From Methylobacter sp. KS41 (GTDB taxonomy: Bacteria; Pseudomonadota; Gammaproteobacteria; Methylococcales; Methylomonadaceae): a stretch of DNA of 64,000 nucleotides. A program made the translations under genes and the position numbers. The stretch lies in the NCBI GenBank assembly GCA_002862125.1, contig PHSP01000001.1, forward strand, positions 372,001 through 436,000, in the 5' to 3' direction. A model generated the notes under the pieces. It worked only from the letters and a program-made list of their open reading frames with translations, was not told the DNA's origin and ran no database searches. Shown here piece after piece: positions 43,631-51,817 of this stretch (positions within the stretch are counted from its first letter, which is position 1; each line of letters starts with the position of its first letter).

Positions 43631-45295
43631 TTAAAATTCGGTGGCGATATTAAAATGCAAGCGCGGATCGCCTTTATGCACCGTTGTCAGGCTGAGCAAC
43701 GGAACGCCCAGATCAAACGCGCCGCTTATCTGCTTCCATAACTGGAAGCGCATGCCGAAACCCGCGCCGCTAAGCGTATAAGCCCTGGCGTTGCCGGGCA
43801 GCGGACTTTGGATCCAGCCTTGGGCCGCATCGATAAAAGCAAGAAATTTCAGGTTGTTGATATAATCCCAGTCAATCGAACCTAAATGCGGCGAGTACAA
43901 TTCCAGCGAACCTTGCACCGCATCATCCGCCAGCGCCATGGTTTCGTAATAACCGCGCACGCTTAACGCGCCGCCCAGCGAAAACTGTTCATTACTGATT
44001 AGCGGCGAATCGGCTTTCTGACCGGAAAAATGCGTGTCAAGTGACATGCCGAACGGTAAATCGTGCTGAAACTTAAGATCACCGGACAGATACATATAAT
44101 TGGACTTGGCCAGATAGCGCTTGTTTTCGAATTCCTGTTGATTGTTGCCGAGTCCGCGCACCGAGAAATGCAACCCCAGTTCGAAGGTGGCCATCGATTC
44201 CTTGCCGCGCGCGGTGCTGCTGTACTGCGCTAAAAAAGGCAGATAGGTAACAGGCGTATCGATGCCGGTATCGGACCCCAAAGGCCTTATGTTTTGCTTA
44301 AAATCCTTGTAATCAACGCCCAGCGTTGCCGAGTGGAAATAATTCTCCAGCGCCGGCAGCGGCTTGACCAGCCGGATTCCATAGATACTGCCGATACCGA
44401 TAACCCCTGTCCCGGCCGGTCCGCCTCCGCTTGACGCCGCGACCTGCGCGCTTGACGACGAACTGACCCCATACAAGGCCAGCCGCATATCGGTGCTGAA
44501 CAGCGGCAGCGCATAAGTGCCGGCCCAGACATCGACCTGCTTGTTGTCCTCGGGCGATACCTGATACATCAATGAAGCGCTGTGCATTTTCTGCCAGAGA
44601 TTATCGTAGCGCAATGACGACACCAGCCGCAGCCGCGTCGTGCTCGACGTATTACGGCCATTCATTTCCACCCGGCCGTGAAACGGCAGTTTGTCCTGCA
44701 CTTTTAAATCAACCTCCAGAGTCCCCGGCGACTCGCCCGCGCGCAATACCGGTTGAATTTTCCGGTCGGGGCTTTGCCCGCTCAGGTCCGCCAATTGTTT
44801 CTGCATTTTGGGGAAATTCGGCACATTGCCTTCCGCCAGCTCAGGCACTCCGGCCTTGATTTTGCCTTGCGAAAAATAACGGGAATCCGTCACCCGCAAG
44901 CGCGACACCTTGCCTTCGACAACTTCCAGATAAACCACGCCGTTTTGCACATCCTGCTCGGGAATATCCACCGACACAGTTTGAAAGCCTTTCGCCCGGT
45001 ACAGATTTTCCAGGGCGGAGCGCGCCGAATCGACGTTGTCTATGCTTTTCTTCGGCCCCAGGAACGGATAAATCGCGCGTTCCAGCTGCCTTTTTTCAAG
45101 CAGGGTATTGCCTTTGACCCGCAACTCCCACAAATCGAAACGGGCGGGCTCTTTGCCGTCCTTTTGTTGCTCAACCGCAGGCGCTGTCTGCCGCGCTTCT
45201 TGCGCGTATCCGTCAAACCCGGCCTGAGCCAGGGCAAATCCGCCCCAGACCGCCCAGGCCATGGAGCGGCTTCGTTTATTCCGGTTTAATTGCAT
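43631..45295 (-). CDS. ShlB/FhaC/HecB-family two-partner secretion transporter (TpsB)
   Basis: This 554-residue outer-membrane transporter exports the adjacent adhesin. After a signal region there is a POTRA domain (FDLWELRVKGNTLLEKRQLERAI, about 53-75, and NGVVYLEVVEGKVSRLRV near 113). A second POTRA-like part contains RAGESPGTLEVDLKVQ. The barrel follows, with the VRGY motif of the L6 hairpin (LSVRGYYETM) and the C-terminal strand ending FNIATEF. It is on the same strand and upstream of the adhesin, with a 300-bp gap that contains the riboswitch-like leader and a cttcggctccgctca repeat. The B-then-A gene order is normal for TPS systems. Confidence 0.94.
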   Translation of the reverse strand: MQLNRNKRSRSMAWAVWGGFALAQAGFDGYAQEARQTAPAVEQQKDGKEPARFDLWELRVKGNTLLEKRQLERAIYPFLGPKKSIDNVDSARSALENLYRAKGFQTVSVDIPEQDVQNGVVYLEVVEGKVSRLRVTDSRYFSQGKIKAGVPELAEGNVPNFPKMQKQLADLSGQSPDRKIQPVLRAGESPGTLEVDLKVQDKLPFHGRVEMNGRNTSSTTRLRLVSSLRYDNLWQKMHSASLMYQVSPEDNKQVDVWAGTYALPLFSTDMRLALYGVSSSSSAQVAASSGGGPAGTGVIGIGSIYGIRLVKPLPALENYFHSATLGVDYKDFKQNIRPLGSDTGIDTPVTYLPFLAQYSSTARGKESMATFELGLHFSVRGLGNNQQEFENKRYLAKSNYMYLSGDLKFQHDLPFGMSLDTHFSGQKADSPLISNEQFSLGGALSVRGYYETMALADDAVQGSLELYSPHLGSIDWDYINNLKFLAFIDAAQGWIQSPLPGNARAYTLSGAGFGMRFQLWKQISGAFDLGVPLLSLTTVHKGDPRLHFNIATEF

Positions 45296-45492
45296 GCGTA
45301 TTGGTTCAGGCTAATCTGCTAATCCGCGCCTTCCCTATGAAAGCAGCTCAATGACTATTTTATTAAAGTAACGTTAAGGATTTATGACAAGGCGGCAATG
45401 TAAGCAAAAAATTACAAAGCTGTCTTTCCTGTCAAAAAATAAGTAATCTTTTAGTGTTCCATCTTGTCCGTGCGATGCTTCGGCTCCGCTCA

Positions 45493-45604
45493 GCAGACGG
45501 TTTAATGCTTCAACCTTTCAGCAGACGGTTTAATGCTTCAACCTTTCAGCAGACGGTTTAATGCTCCAACCTTTCAGCAGACGGCTTAATGCTTCCACCT
45601 TTTA
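45493..45604 (+). repeat. Four tandem 28-bp repeats
   Basis: The unit GCAGACGGTTTAATGCTTCA plus ACCTTTCA is repeated at 45493, 45521, 45549 and 45577. The first two copies are identical; the later ones carry one to four substitutions. The array starts directly after the cttcggctccgctca motif and ends 8 bp before a terminator hairpin. It lies upstream of the TpsB gene. It is a minisatellite-like array that may vary in copy number between strains. The rest of the gap (45296-45492) shows only that repeat motif and AT-rich promoter-like DNA. Confidence 0.85.
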
Positions 45605-45612
45605 CAAACGCA

Positions 45613-45642
45613 AAAACCAGCCGTCCTGAAACGGCTGGTTTT
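45613..45642 (-). terminator. Rho-independent terminator downstream of the secreted protein gene
   Basis: AAAACCAGCCGT (45613-45624) pairs perfectly with ACGGCTGGTTTT (45631-45642) around CCTGAA. On the minus strand the stem is followed by TTTTTG, so it should end the transcript of the gene stopping at 45698. The structure is symmetrical and may also work on the plus strand. Confidence 0.85.
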
Positions 45643-45697
45643 GTTTGCTTTTGAGCCGTCCGCGGCTCAGACCGGGATTGCCCCGGCTTTCAGCTTT

Positions 45698-47308
45698 TTA
45701 CAGCTTGGTGTTGCCGCTGTTATAGATGGTAGGCACGCGGCAGTTATCAGCAGGTATGACTGGAGCGCCGAAAACCGCGTGGCTGTACGGATTAACCGGC
45801 CGGGTGCTGTCAAAGCTGCCGTTCGGGTTAGTCGCGGTTACTGGTGAAAACAACGTGGGCACGGCCAGATAAGCGCCGTTACCGAAATTATGGACAAAGC
45901 CTGCGTTCAGGGCCGCCATGACTTCAGGCGCGCCGGAGGTGGCGATGACCGAATCAACAAGCGCTTTCACATCGGCGCTGAATGCGTTATAGGCTACGGT
46001 ATTGTATTGGAAAGTGTTTTCCACCCAGTCCAGGTAAGAGCCGTCAGCTACGTGCGCCAGAGTCGGCGCTACGCCGTCGATTTTGACATACTCGAAGCTG
46101 CCTGAGTTTTCCAGAGACTGAAGACCCACAGCCCAACGCGGGCTGCCAGTATAGCTAGGATCGGTAAACGCGCCGTTTACGGTGCCTGTATCCAGCGATT
46201 TCAAGCAATCGGACACGCCGCCGGATGTTGACATCTCATGCACCATGGCAACTCCAAAACCTTCCGGCAGACCTGAATCGATCGCAGGCGGTGTTGCATC
46301 AGCAGCATCAGCGCAAGGCGTGTTCAAGAAATGAATGCCGTGTTGCGTCTGCGTGCCGGAACCGGGGACCCGGCGGCAAATATGCACAACATTACCGTTG
46401 GCTGGATCTGGCAAATAAGCAGGAGCGTTGGCGCTAACCCAGTCGAACAAACCGGTGGAAACGCCGCCGACCACGACCTTCATTTCGTTCCAGTCGATCC
46501 ATGCTCCAGCGTGCAGCGAAGCGATTTCTCTTGATGTCAGATTAGGCATGCAGGCTTCGATTGCTGAATTGCCCTGGCAAGCCACGCCGCCAACGGTTGC
46601 GGGTATTTTACCCATCGCGATTTGCGCCGCCTGCAAGGCGTTATACAGTTTCAACGTCACCGGTTCGCCAAACATAACGGTTGAAGCGGCTTTTACTGTC
46701 AATTTAGCGGCGTCCGCAGCGCTGACCGGATTAAAACCTGCCGATACGTTAGTTTTGCGGAACTGGAGCGGATCGACATCGGACATGCCAAAGCTTGGTT
46801 TTGCCAAGGTGTATTGCGACGCTATCGCGCCGGTTGAGTCATAGGCACAGGTCGCCACGCCGATGGTTGGCGCCGCGCCCGGCACCGCTTGTGTTGCAAC
46901 TGCGCAGGTCGGGTTTGACGTAATGTTCAGGAAATTAATGGCAGTATTGGCGACGACTGGCGCCACGCCCATATCGGAACCGCCTTCGCTGCGTTTGTAG
47001 ACCAGGATATGGGACTTGGCGTTAGCCAGGCCGGGATTGTTGGATGACTTGGTGCAGTAAAACGCATTTTGCGTCTTGCCGTTGATCGTGTCATTGAATT
47101 TCCATATTTCCGAATTGGTATCGCAAAATCTGTCGGCGACAGGCGCCACGGACGTGGTAATCAATTTGTTCAGATAATCCAGCGACGCTGACGAGCCGGC
47201 CAGATAAACGACCGTGGTCGTGGCCGGGTCAATCGTTGGCAGTGCCGCATGGGCATTTCCGGCCATCACTGCCGCGGTTACAGCCGCGCCTAATAATTTC
47301 TTTTTCAT
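45698..47308 (-). CDS. Secreted protein of unknown function (possibly periplasmic-binding-like)
   Basis: A 536-residue secreted protein from the ATG at 47308 (MKKKLLGAAVTAAVMAGNAHA signal, here described as residues 1-21). The 20 codons upstream in frame precede the signal peptide and are not used. The mature N-terminus VVYLAGSSASLDYLNKLI resembles secreted phosphate-binding (PstS-like) proteins, but a firm family match cannot be shown. Several paired cysteines suggest disulfides. It has no PEP-CTERM tail. It lies 83 bp after a VPLPA-CTERM gene and probably shares its riboswitch-led transcript; a terminator follows. Confidence 0.7.
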   Translation of the reverse strand: MKKKLLGAAVTAAVMAGNAHAALPTIDPATTTVVYLAGSSASLDYLNKLITTSVAPVADRFCDTNSEIWKFNDTINGKTQNAFYCTKSSNNPGLANAKSHILVYKRSEGGSDMGVAPVVANTAINFLNITSNPTCAVATQAVPGAAPTIGVATCAYDSTGAIASQYTLAKPSFGMSDVDPLQFRKTNVSAGFNPVSAADAAKLTVKAASTVMFGEPVTLKLYNALQAAQIAMGKIPATVGGVACQGNSAIEACMPNLTSREIASLHAGAWIDWNEMKVVVGGVSTGLFDWVSANAPAYLPDPANGNVVHICRRVPGSGTQTQHGIHFLNTPCADAADATPPAIDSGLPEGFGVAMVHEMSTSGGVSDCLKSLDTGTVNGAFTDPSYTGSPRWAVGLQSLENSGSFEYVKIDGVAPTLAHVADGSYLDWVENTFQYNTVAYNAFSADVKALVDSVIATSGAPEVMAALNAGFVHNFGNGAYLAVPTLFSPVTATNPNGSFDSTRPVNPYSHAVFGAPVIPADNCRVPTIYNSGNTKL

Positions 47309-47391
47309 TGTGTTTTCTCTGTTAAATATTAAAGTTTCAAAGCAAATGCTCCGGCAGGGTTGGAACACAAACCCCGCCTAAGCAGCAAATA

Positions 47392-48147
47392 TTAAATCGC
47401 GGCGGATTTACGGCGACTCAGGCGCAACAGGCCCATCAAGCCGGCGCCGAACATCCATACCGCAGCAGGCAGCGGCACTGCAGAGACCGATCCTGGCGCG
47501 AAAGTCAGAGCGCTGCCATTCAGAGTAAAGTGACCTATCTCAGTCGTAGCCGGAAGTTTAGTTGCGAGATCAAAGGCGACGCCGAAGAAGTTGCCGCCTG
47601 CTGCGCCATAATTAATAGCAGCTTGCTGGTCTCCAGCAGAACCCCAAATAGTTTGCGGTGCACTTTGACCATCAGCCCATTGACCTGTTCCGGGATTGAT
47701 ACCGTCTGTTGCCAGACTGCTTGTGCCCGCGCTGATAGGGGTGCCGCTGTTGATTCTTGCAGCCGCATTTTCTATTGCACCAGATGCTGCAAGCAATAGC
47801 GTAGTTTTAGCTAGCACCGGACTTACAAGGTTACTGGTAAAATAGGCTTGGGTTTTGTAACCATCGGCCACGATAAATTGCGTGGTAGCCGCATTAAAAT
47901 TGGCGCCATGGAAGGTATTCCAATTCGCATCATTGCTGAAATTAAAGGTTTTGCTGCCTATGCCGGCATTCAGCTGGGCCAATGTTATTCCCAGGTCGAA
48001 GTTAAAAGTCAATTTTTGACTTGAATCGTAGGCTTGCATAAACGCTTCCGAACCAGTCGCGCTGTTTATTACAATGTCAGCGTTAGCCGCGCCGGTGCCG
48101 GCGGCCAGCAAAGCCGCCGCCAGCAAGGTTTTGTTGATTTTTTTCAT
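47392..48147 (-). CDS. VPLPA-CTERM sorting domain protein
   Basis: This 251-residue secreted protein has a signal peptide ending GAANA-DIVI. The polar, beta-rich body is followed by the sorting tail VPLPAAVWMFGAGLMGLLRL and the basic end SRRKSAAI. It is the canonical exosortase tail closest to the consensus in this window. It heads a two-gene unit with the 45.7-47.3 kb secreted protein. A c-di-GMP-I-like leader ends about 45 nt upstream of the start codon, implying control by c-di-GMP. The role of the ectodomain is unknown. Confidence 0.9.
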   Translation of the reverse strand: MKKINKTLLAAALLAAGTGAANADIVINSATGSEAFMQAYDSSQKLTFNFDLGITLAQLNAGIGSKTFNFSNDANWNTFHGANFNAATTQFIVADGYKTQAYFTSNLVSPVLAKTTLLLAASGAIENAAARINSGTPISAGTSSLATDGINPGTGQWADGQSAPQTIWGSAGDQQAAINYGAAGGNFFGVAFDLATKLPATTEIGHFTLNGSALTFAPGSVSAVPLPAAVWMFGAGLMGLLRLSRRKSAAI

Positions 48148-49019
48148 CTTGTTTTTCCTTATGTTCTAAATTAAAAAAAGAATTTACATAAGGTGACAAC
48201 CCGGCTATCTTGTAAATTTCCTCAAGACCCGTGGCTTTCCGACCCCGCCTCACGACGAGTTTAGCTTTTACACATTATTGATACCGCCTTGATAAGCACT
48301 GAAATTGAGCGCCCCGTCCCCGCTACCATTTAGCATCCTCTGTCCCGATCCCTTTAGGCGATTCCCTTCGCCTGCCGCCCCCTGCGCCGATTCCGTAAGC
48401 ATGTTGAATACTTTAAATTTGCATGAAGCCTTCCTGATACTTCCTTAAAGTACGGCTGATGATTGCATCCTGCTTTCCCCGGGATTCAGCCAGCATCTTG
48501 TCAGACGCTTTCAACATGCGAAAAGTATCCCATAACAACCCGGACTTTTTGGTTACAAGTTGATTACATTTCTGATCAATGTATTACATGTGTAATACGC
48601 TGAAGACGAGGATGACAGCCGGAACCGGCAACGATGACGGAATGACGTTTTGAATTGGGATGACAGTCATCCGGAATGATGACTTAACACGCCTGATTTA
48701 GCCCGCCCGATAAGCGGAGCAGGATCGGGCGGCCACTAAGCCAGCCTTATGATATTAAAGGGGGAGCAATAAGATAACTCGCAAAAATATACTGCCACAG
48801 ATTCACAGATTAAACTTCTAAATAGTCCGTGAATCTGTGGCAATTATAGAGGTGAGCATTTATTGCAAGTCACCTAAGACCACAACCAGGAAATTGCAAG
48901 AGTATCTGAGTGACTGATTGATTAAATGTATGCTTTGTTATACATCTGTAACATTCATCGTTTACATTTAACAAAATTTAACTCACTTAACTGCCGAACC
49001 AATCACCTGAATTTAGATT
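48148..49019. other. Intergenic region with riboswitch and palindromes
   Basis: An 870-bp gap between divergent genes. Besides the riboswitch candidate it has a 14-bp perfect inverted repeat, TGCCACAGATTCAC (48793-48806) and GTGAATCTGTGGCA (48829-48842). It also has a short region (48601-48690) with repeated gatgacag/tcatccgg motifs like those in the apbE arms. No gene is supported in it. Confidence 0.55.
48191..48268 (-). ncRNA. Candidate c-di-GMP-I (GEMM-I) riboswitch upstream of a VPLPA-CTERM gene
   Basis: Read on the minus strand: agctaaactc, a GNRA-type hairpin (ctcgtcGTGAggcgggg), GTCGGAAAGCCACGGGTC, a small hairpin (tcttgag...caaga) and TAGCCGGGTTGTCACC. The AAAGCCACGGGTC and GCCGGGTTG blocks fit the cyclic-di-GMP-I aptamer closely. 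It resembles the 43.4 kb copy in sequence and in distance to the start codon. It likely controls the two downstream secreted-protein genes. Confidence 0.82.
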
Positions 49020-49511
49020 ATGTCAATGAATGGATATAACGGGGACGAAAAAAAACATATCGTTTCAATGCGCTTGAATAATAATGACCGTAATGCCATT
49101 CAAATGATGGCGTCCCGTCTTTTCGTACGGGAATCCGAACTTTACCGCTTTGCCGTCAATACGCTTTTAAACCGCATGGATAAGCTGCATGACCCGGACT
49201 GCACAGGCAGCGACTTGCTGCCCTTGTTTATAGAATTGCGCGAGGAATTAAACCAGAATCTAAGCTTTAAAAAGCAACAGCTGTTTAAGATCGTCAACAA
49301 CGGCAACGCGCATCCCGACAAATTTGTCGCCATGACCGACATTGAATTGCTGCTGCTCCCACAGCATTTGCTACGCCAGCGTTTATTGCAAATTGAAGAT
49401 GCTTTAAGCGTAAGAGAACAGAATATCAGCGTCTGGCTTGAAAGATATTTTGCGGTGAAATACGGGCTTGATAAAACTTTAAACAAAAATCTTGAGGCGG
49501 ATGAGTCCTGA
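49020..49511 (+). CDS. Ribbon-helix-helix-like protein
   Basis: This 163-residue cytoplasmic protein begins with a short beta-strand and helix pair typical of RHH DNA-binding folds (KHIVSMRLNNNDRNAIQMMA, about 12-31; ESELYRFAVNTLLNRM, about 38-53). The remainder is a helical extension without recognisable motifs. It is divergent from the riboswitch-controlled pair. It is a candidate transcriptional regulator of a nearby surface gene or an orphan antitoxin-like protein; the target is unknown. The ATG at 49020 has no strong ribosome-binding site, and another Met is two codons downstream. Confidence 0.65.
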   Translation: MSMNGYNGDEKKHIVSMRLNNNDRNAIQMMASRLFVRESELYRFAVNTLLNRMDKLHDPDCTGSDLLPLFIELREELNQNLSFKKQQLFKIVNNGNAHPDKFVAMTDIELLLLPQHLLRQRLLQIEDALSVREQNISVWLERYFAVKYGLDKTLNKNLEADES

Positions 49512-49543
49512 GCCGGATGAACCAAGCTGCAGCAGCGCCAGTC

Positions 49544-49660
49544 TCAGCGCAATGTGGTTTGTAATGATTCCGGTAATGCGGAAAACGGCACGGCGTTTTT
49601 AAAATCTTCTCCGGTCCATTCAGGATTGTCATCATCAATTAATTCCGGATTGGGCTTCAT
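49544..49660 (-). pseudogene. brnA: Truncated BrnA-type antitoxin
   Basis: A 38-codon frame starts ATG at 49660 and ends TGA at 49544. It has the N-terminal hallmark of BrnA antitoxins, PELIDDDNPEWTGEDF, followed by FSALPESLQTTLR. It stops before the RxGRPK linker and the ribbon-helix-helix DNA-binding part. The start overlaps the end of the brnT remnant, the normal brnT-brnA arrangement. A truncated antitoxin with a decapitated toxin suggests a dead module. Confidence 0.7.
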
Positions 49661-49721
49661 AGCGCTTAACCTCACGCTTATTATCTTTTCTAAAACTGAT
49701 TACTCTAACATCAAAGAATGC
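49635..49721 (-). pseudogene. brnT: 3' remnant of a BrnT toxin gene
   Basis: On the minus strand this frame reads DVRVISFRKDNKREVKRYE near its end, the conserved C-terminus of BrnT ribonuclease toxins, and stops at TGA (49635-49637). It overlaps the start of the brnA frame. Towards the 5' side the homology ends at 49720, exactly where a family-A repeat begins. The first two-thirds of the toxin are missing. No other part of brnT is found on the far side of the repeat. Confidence 0.72.
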
Positions 49722-49818
49722 GCATGAAATAAATTTACCAATGAAATGCGCGCGCCACCGCGTAGGGCGGATGAATTCGCCCCTACAGTTGTTCAAGTTA
49801 TTTCATGTATGTTACTAA
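49720..49818. repeat. MITE-like element, family A, copy 4, abutting brnT
   Basis: The ends GCGCATGAAATAAATT and AAGTTATTTCATGTATGTTACTAA (given as 49722-49737 and 49795-49818) match family-A termini. The inner palindrome gtagggcggatgaattcgcccctac is present. Its left end coincides with the breakpoint in brnT, which suggests that insertion or recombination at the element removed the toxin's 5' part. Confidence 0.7.
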
Positions 49819-49845
49819 GCCGTTTATCAAAGATGGTAATAAAGA

Positions 49846-50328
49846 TCAATCCGGAGTTTTGCTTTTAATCCGGGTTCCCAGCAGGTAATCGAACCAAGGC
49901 CAGGTAACGCACCAATTTGCATTGGCGTTTCCGCCGAGGTGGTGCTCATAATGCCACGGCAAATGCCGTCTGGCCCAAACCGGGTCCAGGTGGGCCCGGC
50001 GATGCTTATAGTAATAAAGCGCCAAGGAACCGTAGACAGTGCCGGTAAATAGGGGAAATATCAGAAATACCGGCGCATGCAGCAGGACAATGCCCGCCAG
50101 CGCCGCCAGTTCCTTGGTTTGCGTATTCCAGGCGGTTAAGCTCAGCTTCCGGTAGCCCGGATCGATCATGCCGTTTCTGGCGCAAACCGCATGGTGCTCA
50201 TGCAAATGATAAGCCCAGAAACTATGCCTTTTATTGCCCAGCGCATGCAGGATATATTTATGCGCCAGCCATTCACCTGCATTGGCATAGAGCAAACCGA
50301 GAAAAAATTGAATGGCAAAACTAAGCAT
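49846..50328 (-). CDS. Fatty acid hydroxylase / sterol desaturase superfamily protein
   Basis: This 160-residue membrane protein has three histidine-rich metal-binding motifs: HLHEHH (about 41-46), HRRAH (about 108-112) and HYEHH (about 125-129). They are typical of the di-iron fatty-acid hydroxylase superfamily. Hydrophobic helices flank them. It is shorter than sterol desaturases (about 250-300) and close to carotenoid or lipid hydroxylase-like members. The substrate is unknown; it may modify membrane lipids. It stands alone, with the family-A repeat 27 bp downstream of its stop. Confidence 0.85.
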   Translation of the reverse strand: MLSFAIQFFLGLLYANAGEWLAHKYILHALGNKRHSFWAYHLHEHHAVCARNGMIDPGYRKLSLTAWNTQTKELAALAGIVLLHAPVFLIFPLFTGTVYGSLALYYYKHRRAHLDPVWARRHLPWHYEHHLGGNANANWCVTWPWFDYLLGTRIKSKTPD

Positions 50329-50614
50329 GGGGCATTGAAGAAGTTGTTTACGGCCTCAAAGGATCATGGCAGGATCAGCTATAAATTGCAAAAAATAAGG
50401 CTATTGATGCCATGAATTCCCGTGCTGAAATTTTGACTTTCATGCTCGATGATTCGCCGTCTACCTGAAAATTGCTGTTTCCGCCGGACATGCCCGCGCT
50501 TTCATTTACCAAAGGGAAGCCTCCTGATGTTATCCCGCAATATGCCATGAACTAACAACGCGTTACAATAATATTTCTTGACAGTTACATTAATTTCACT
50601 TCGAGGAGCATTTT

Positions 50615-51670
50615 ATGCAAAAGACTGTCGGCTATGCCGCTTATAATCACAATTCCCCGCTGCTGCCGTTCAGTTTTGAGCGGCGCGAGCCTAAGCCGTC
50701 CGATGTCCGGATTGAGATTCTGTTCTGCGGTGTTTGTCACTCCGATATTCATCAAGTGCGCGATGAATGGGGTATCTCGGTATTTCCCATGGTGCCCGGC
50801 CATGAAATCATCGGCAAGGTGACCCAGGTGGGTAGCGAGGTAAGCGAATTTAAACCCGGAGATACCGTCGGCGTTGGCTGCATGGTTGACTCGTGCAGGG
50901 TTTGCCCGGACTGCAACGATCATCTGGAACAATTCTGCAATAATGCGGTATTTACCTATAACAGTCCCGACAAGCATTCCGGCGGCGCCAACTACGGCGG
51001 CTATTCCACGCAGATCGTCGTTGACCAGGATTTTGTGCTGCATATTTCAGATAAGCTTGATCCGGCCGCTGCGGCCCCGTTGTTATGCGCGGGAATTACC
51101 ACTTATTCGCCGTTGAAGCATTGGAAAGTAGGCAAAGGCGACAAAGTCGGCATCGTCGGTTTGGGCGGCCTGGGCCACATGGGCATAAAATTCGCCCATG
51201 CGTTCGGCGCTCACGTCGTGCTTTTTACCACGTCATCCGGCAAAGCCGAGGATGCGAAACGGCTTGGAGCCGATGAAGTGGTGATATCCAAAAATCCGGA
51301 TGAAATGCAGAACCACCTTGCCAGTTTTGACTTTATCCTGAACACCGTGGCGGCGACGCATGATCTGGATGCTTACACGGCATTGCTAAAGCGTGACGGC
51401 ACTTTATGCCTGGTGGGCTTGCCTGACCATCCGCATCCGTCGCCTTCTGTCGCCAACCTGATTTTCAAGCGCCGCAATATTGCGGGCTCCCTGATTGGCG
51501 GCTTGAAGGAAACCCAGGAAATGCTCGATTTCTGCGCTGAACATGCGATCACTTCGGACATTGAGATCATCCCGATGCAGCAGATTAACGAAGCCTATGA
51601 GCGCGTATTGAAAAGCGATGTAAAGTATCGCTTCGTTATTGATTTGGCGAGCCTGAAAGAGCCGGAGTAA
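50615..51670 (+). CDS. Zinc-dependent NAD(P)-alcohol dehydrogenase (YahK/CAD-like)
   Basis: This 351-residue medium-chain dehydrogenase/reductase reduces aldehydes or oxidises alcohols with NADP(H). The catalytic zinc ligands are CGVCHSDIH and GHEIIG; structural zinc cysteines are in CRVCPDCNDHLEQFC. The Rossmann motif GIVGLGGLGHMGIKFA follows. It resembles the YahK/cinnamyl-alcohol-dehydrogenase branch, in which aldehydes are the likely substrates. A GAGGAG-like ribosome-binding site (cgaggagc) lies 8 nt upstream of the ATG. It is a single-gene unit. Confidence 0.93.
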   Translation: MQKTVGYAAYNHNSPLLPFSFERREPKPSDVRIEILFCGVCHSDIHQVRDEWGISVFPMVPGHEIIGKVTQVGSEVSEFKPGDTVGVGCMVDSCRVCPDCNDHLEQFCNNAVFTYNSPDKHSGGANYGGYSTQIVVDQDFVLHISDKLDPAAAAPLLCAGITTYSPLKHWKVGKGDKVGIVGLGGLGHMGIKFAHAFGAHVVLFTTSSGKAEDAKRLGADEVVISKNPDEMQNHLASFDFILNTVAATHDLDAYTALLKRDGTLCLVGLPDHPHPSPSVANLIFKRRNIAGSLIGGLKETQEMLDFCAEHAITSDIEIIPMQQINEAYERVLKSDVKYRFVIDLASLKEPE

Positions 51671-51690
51671 CATCGGACATCATCATTTTT

Positions 51691-51733
51691 AAAACAAAAA
51701 GGCCTGGACTCCTTCGCCATTTGAATCCAGGCC
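51691..51733 (-). terminator. Terminator between adh and parE
   Basis: GGCCTGGA (51701-51708) pairs with TCCAGGCC (51726-51733). On the minus strand the stem is followed by TTTTTGTTTT, so it should terminate the parE transcript, which ends at 51818. It may also serve the dehydrogenase gene from the plus side. Confidence 0.8.
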
Positions 51734-51817
51734 AAGCATCATCCTTCATTACCGCCGCCTCCGGCATTTTGGAAATCACCTGTTCCCATTATTATGAGCG
51801 CGATTTTTTTAGCTGGC

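Noticed and set aside
33000-45000. Many plus-strand frames antisense to the adhesin and transporter genes
   Set aside because: The long in-frame coding sequence, secretion domain and C-terminal module on the minus strand explain the region. The opposite frames are shadows from biased codon use.
45493-45604. Tandem array as a CRISPR
   Set aside because: The units abut without spacers and there are no cas genes.
48797-48842. 14-bp inverted repeat as an intrinsic terminator
   Set aside because: No T-run follows on either strand and no gene ends nearby; it is kept only as a palindrome.
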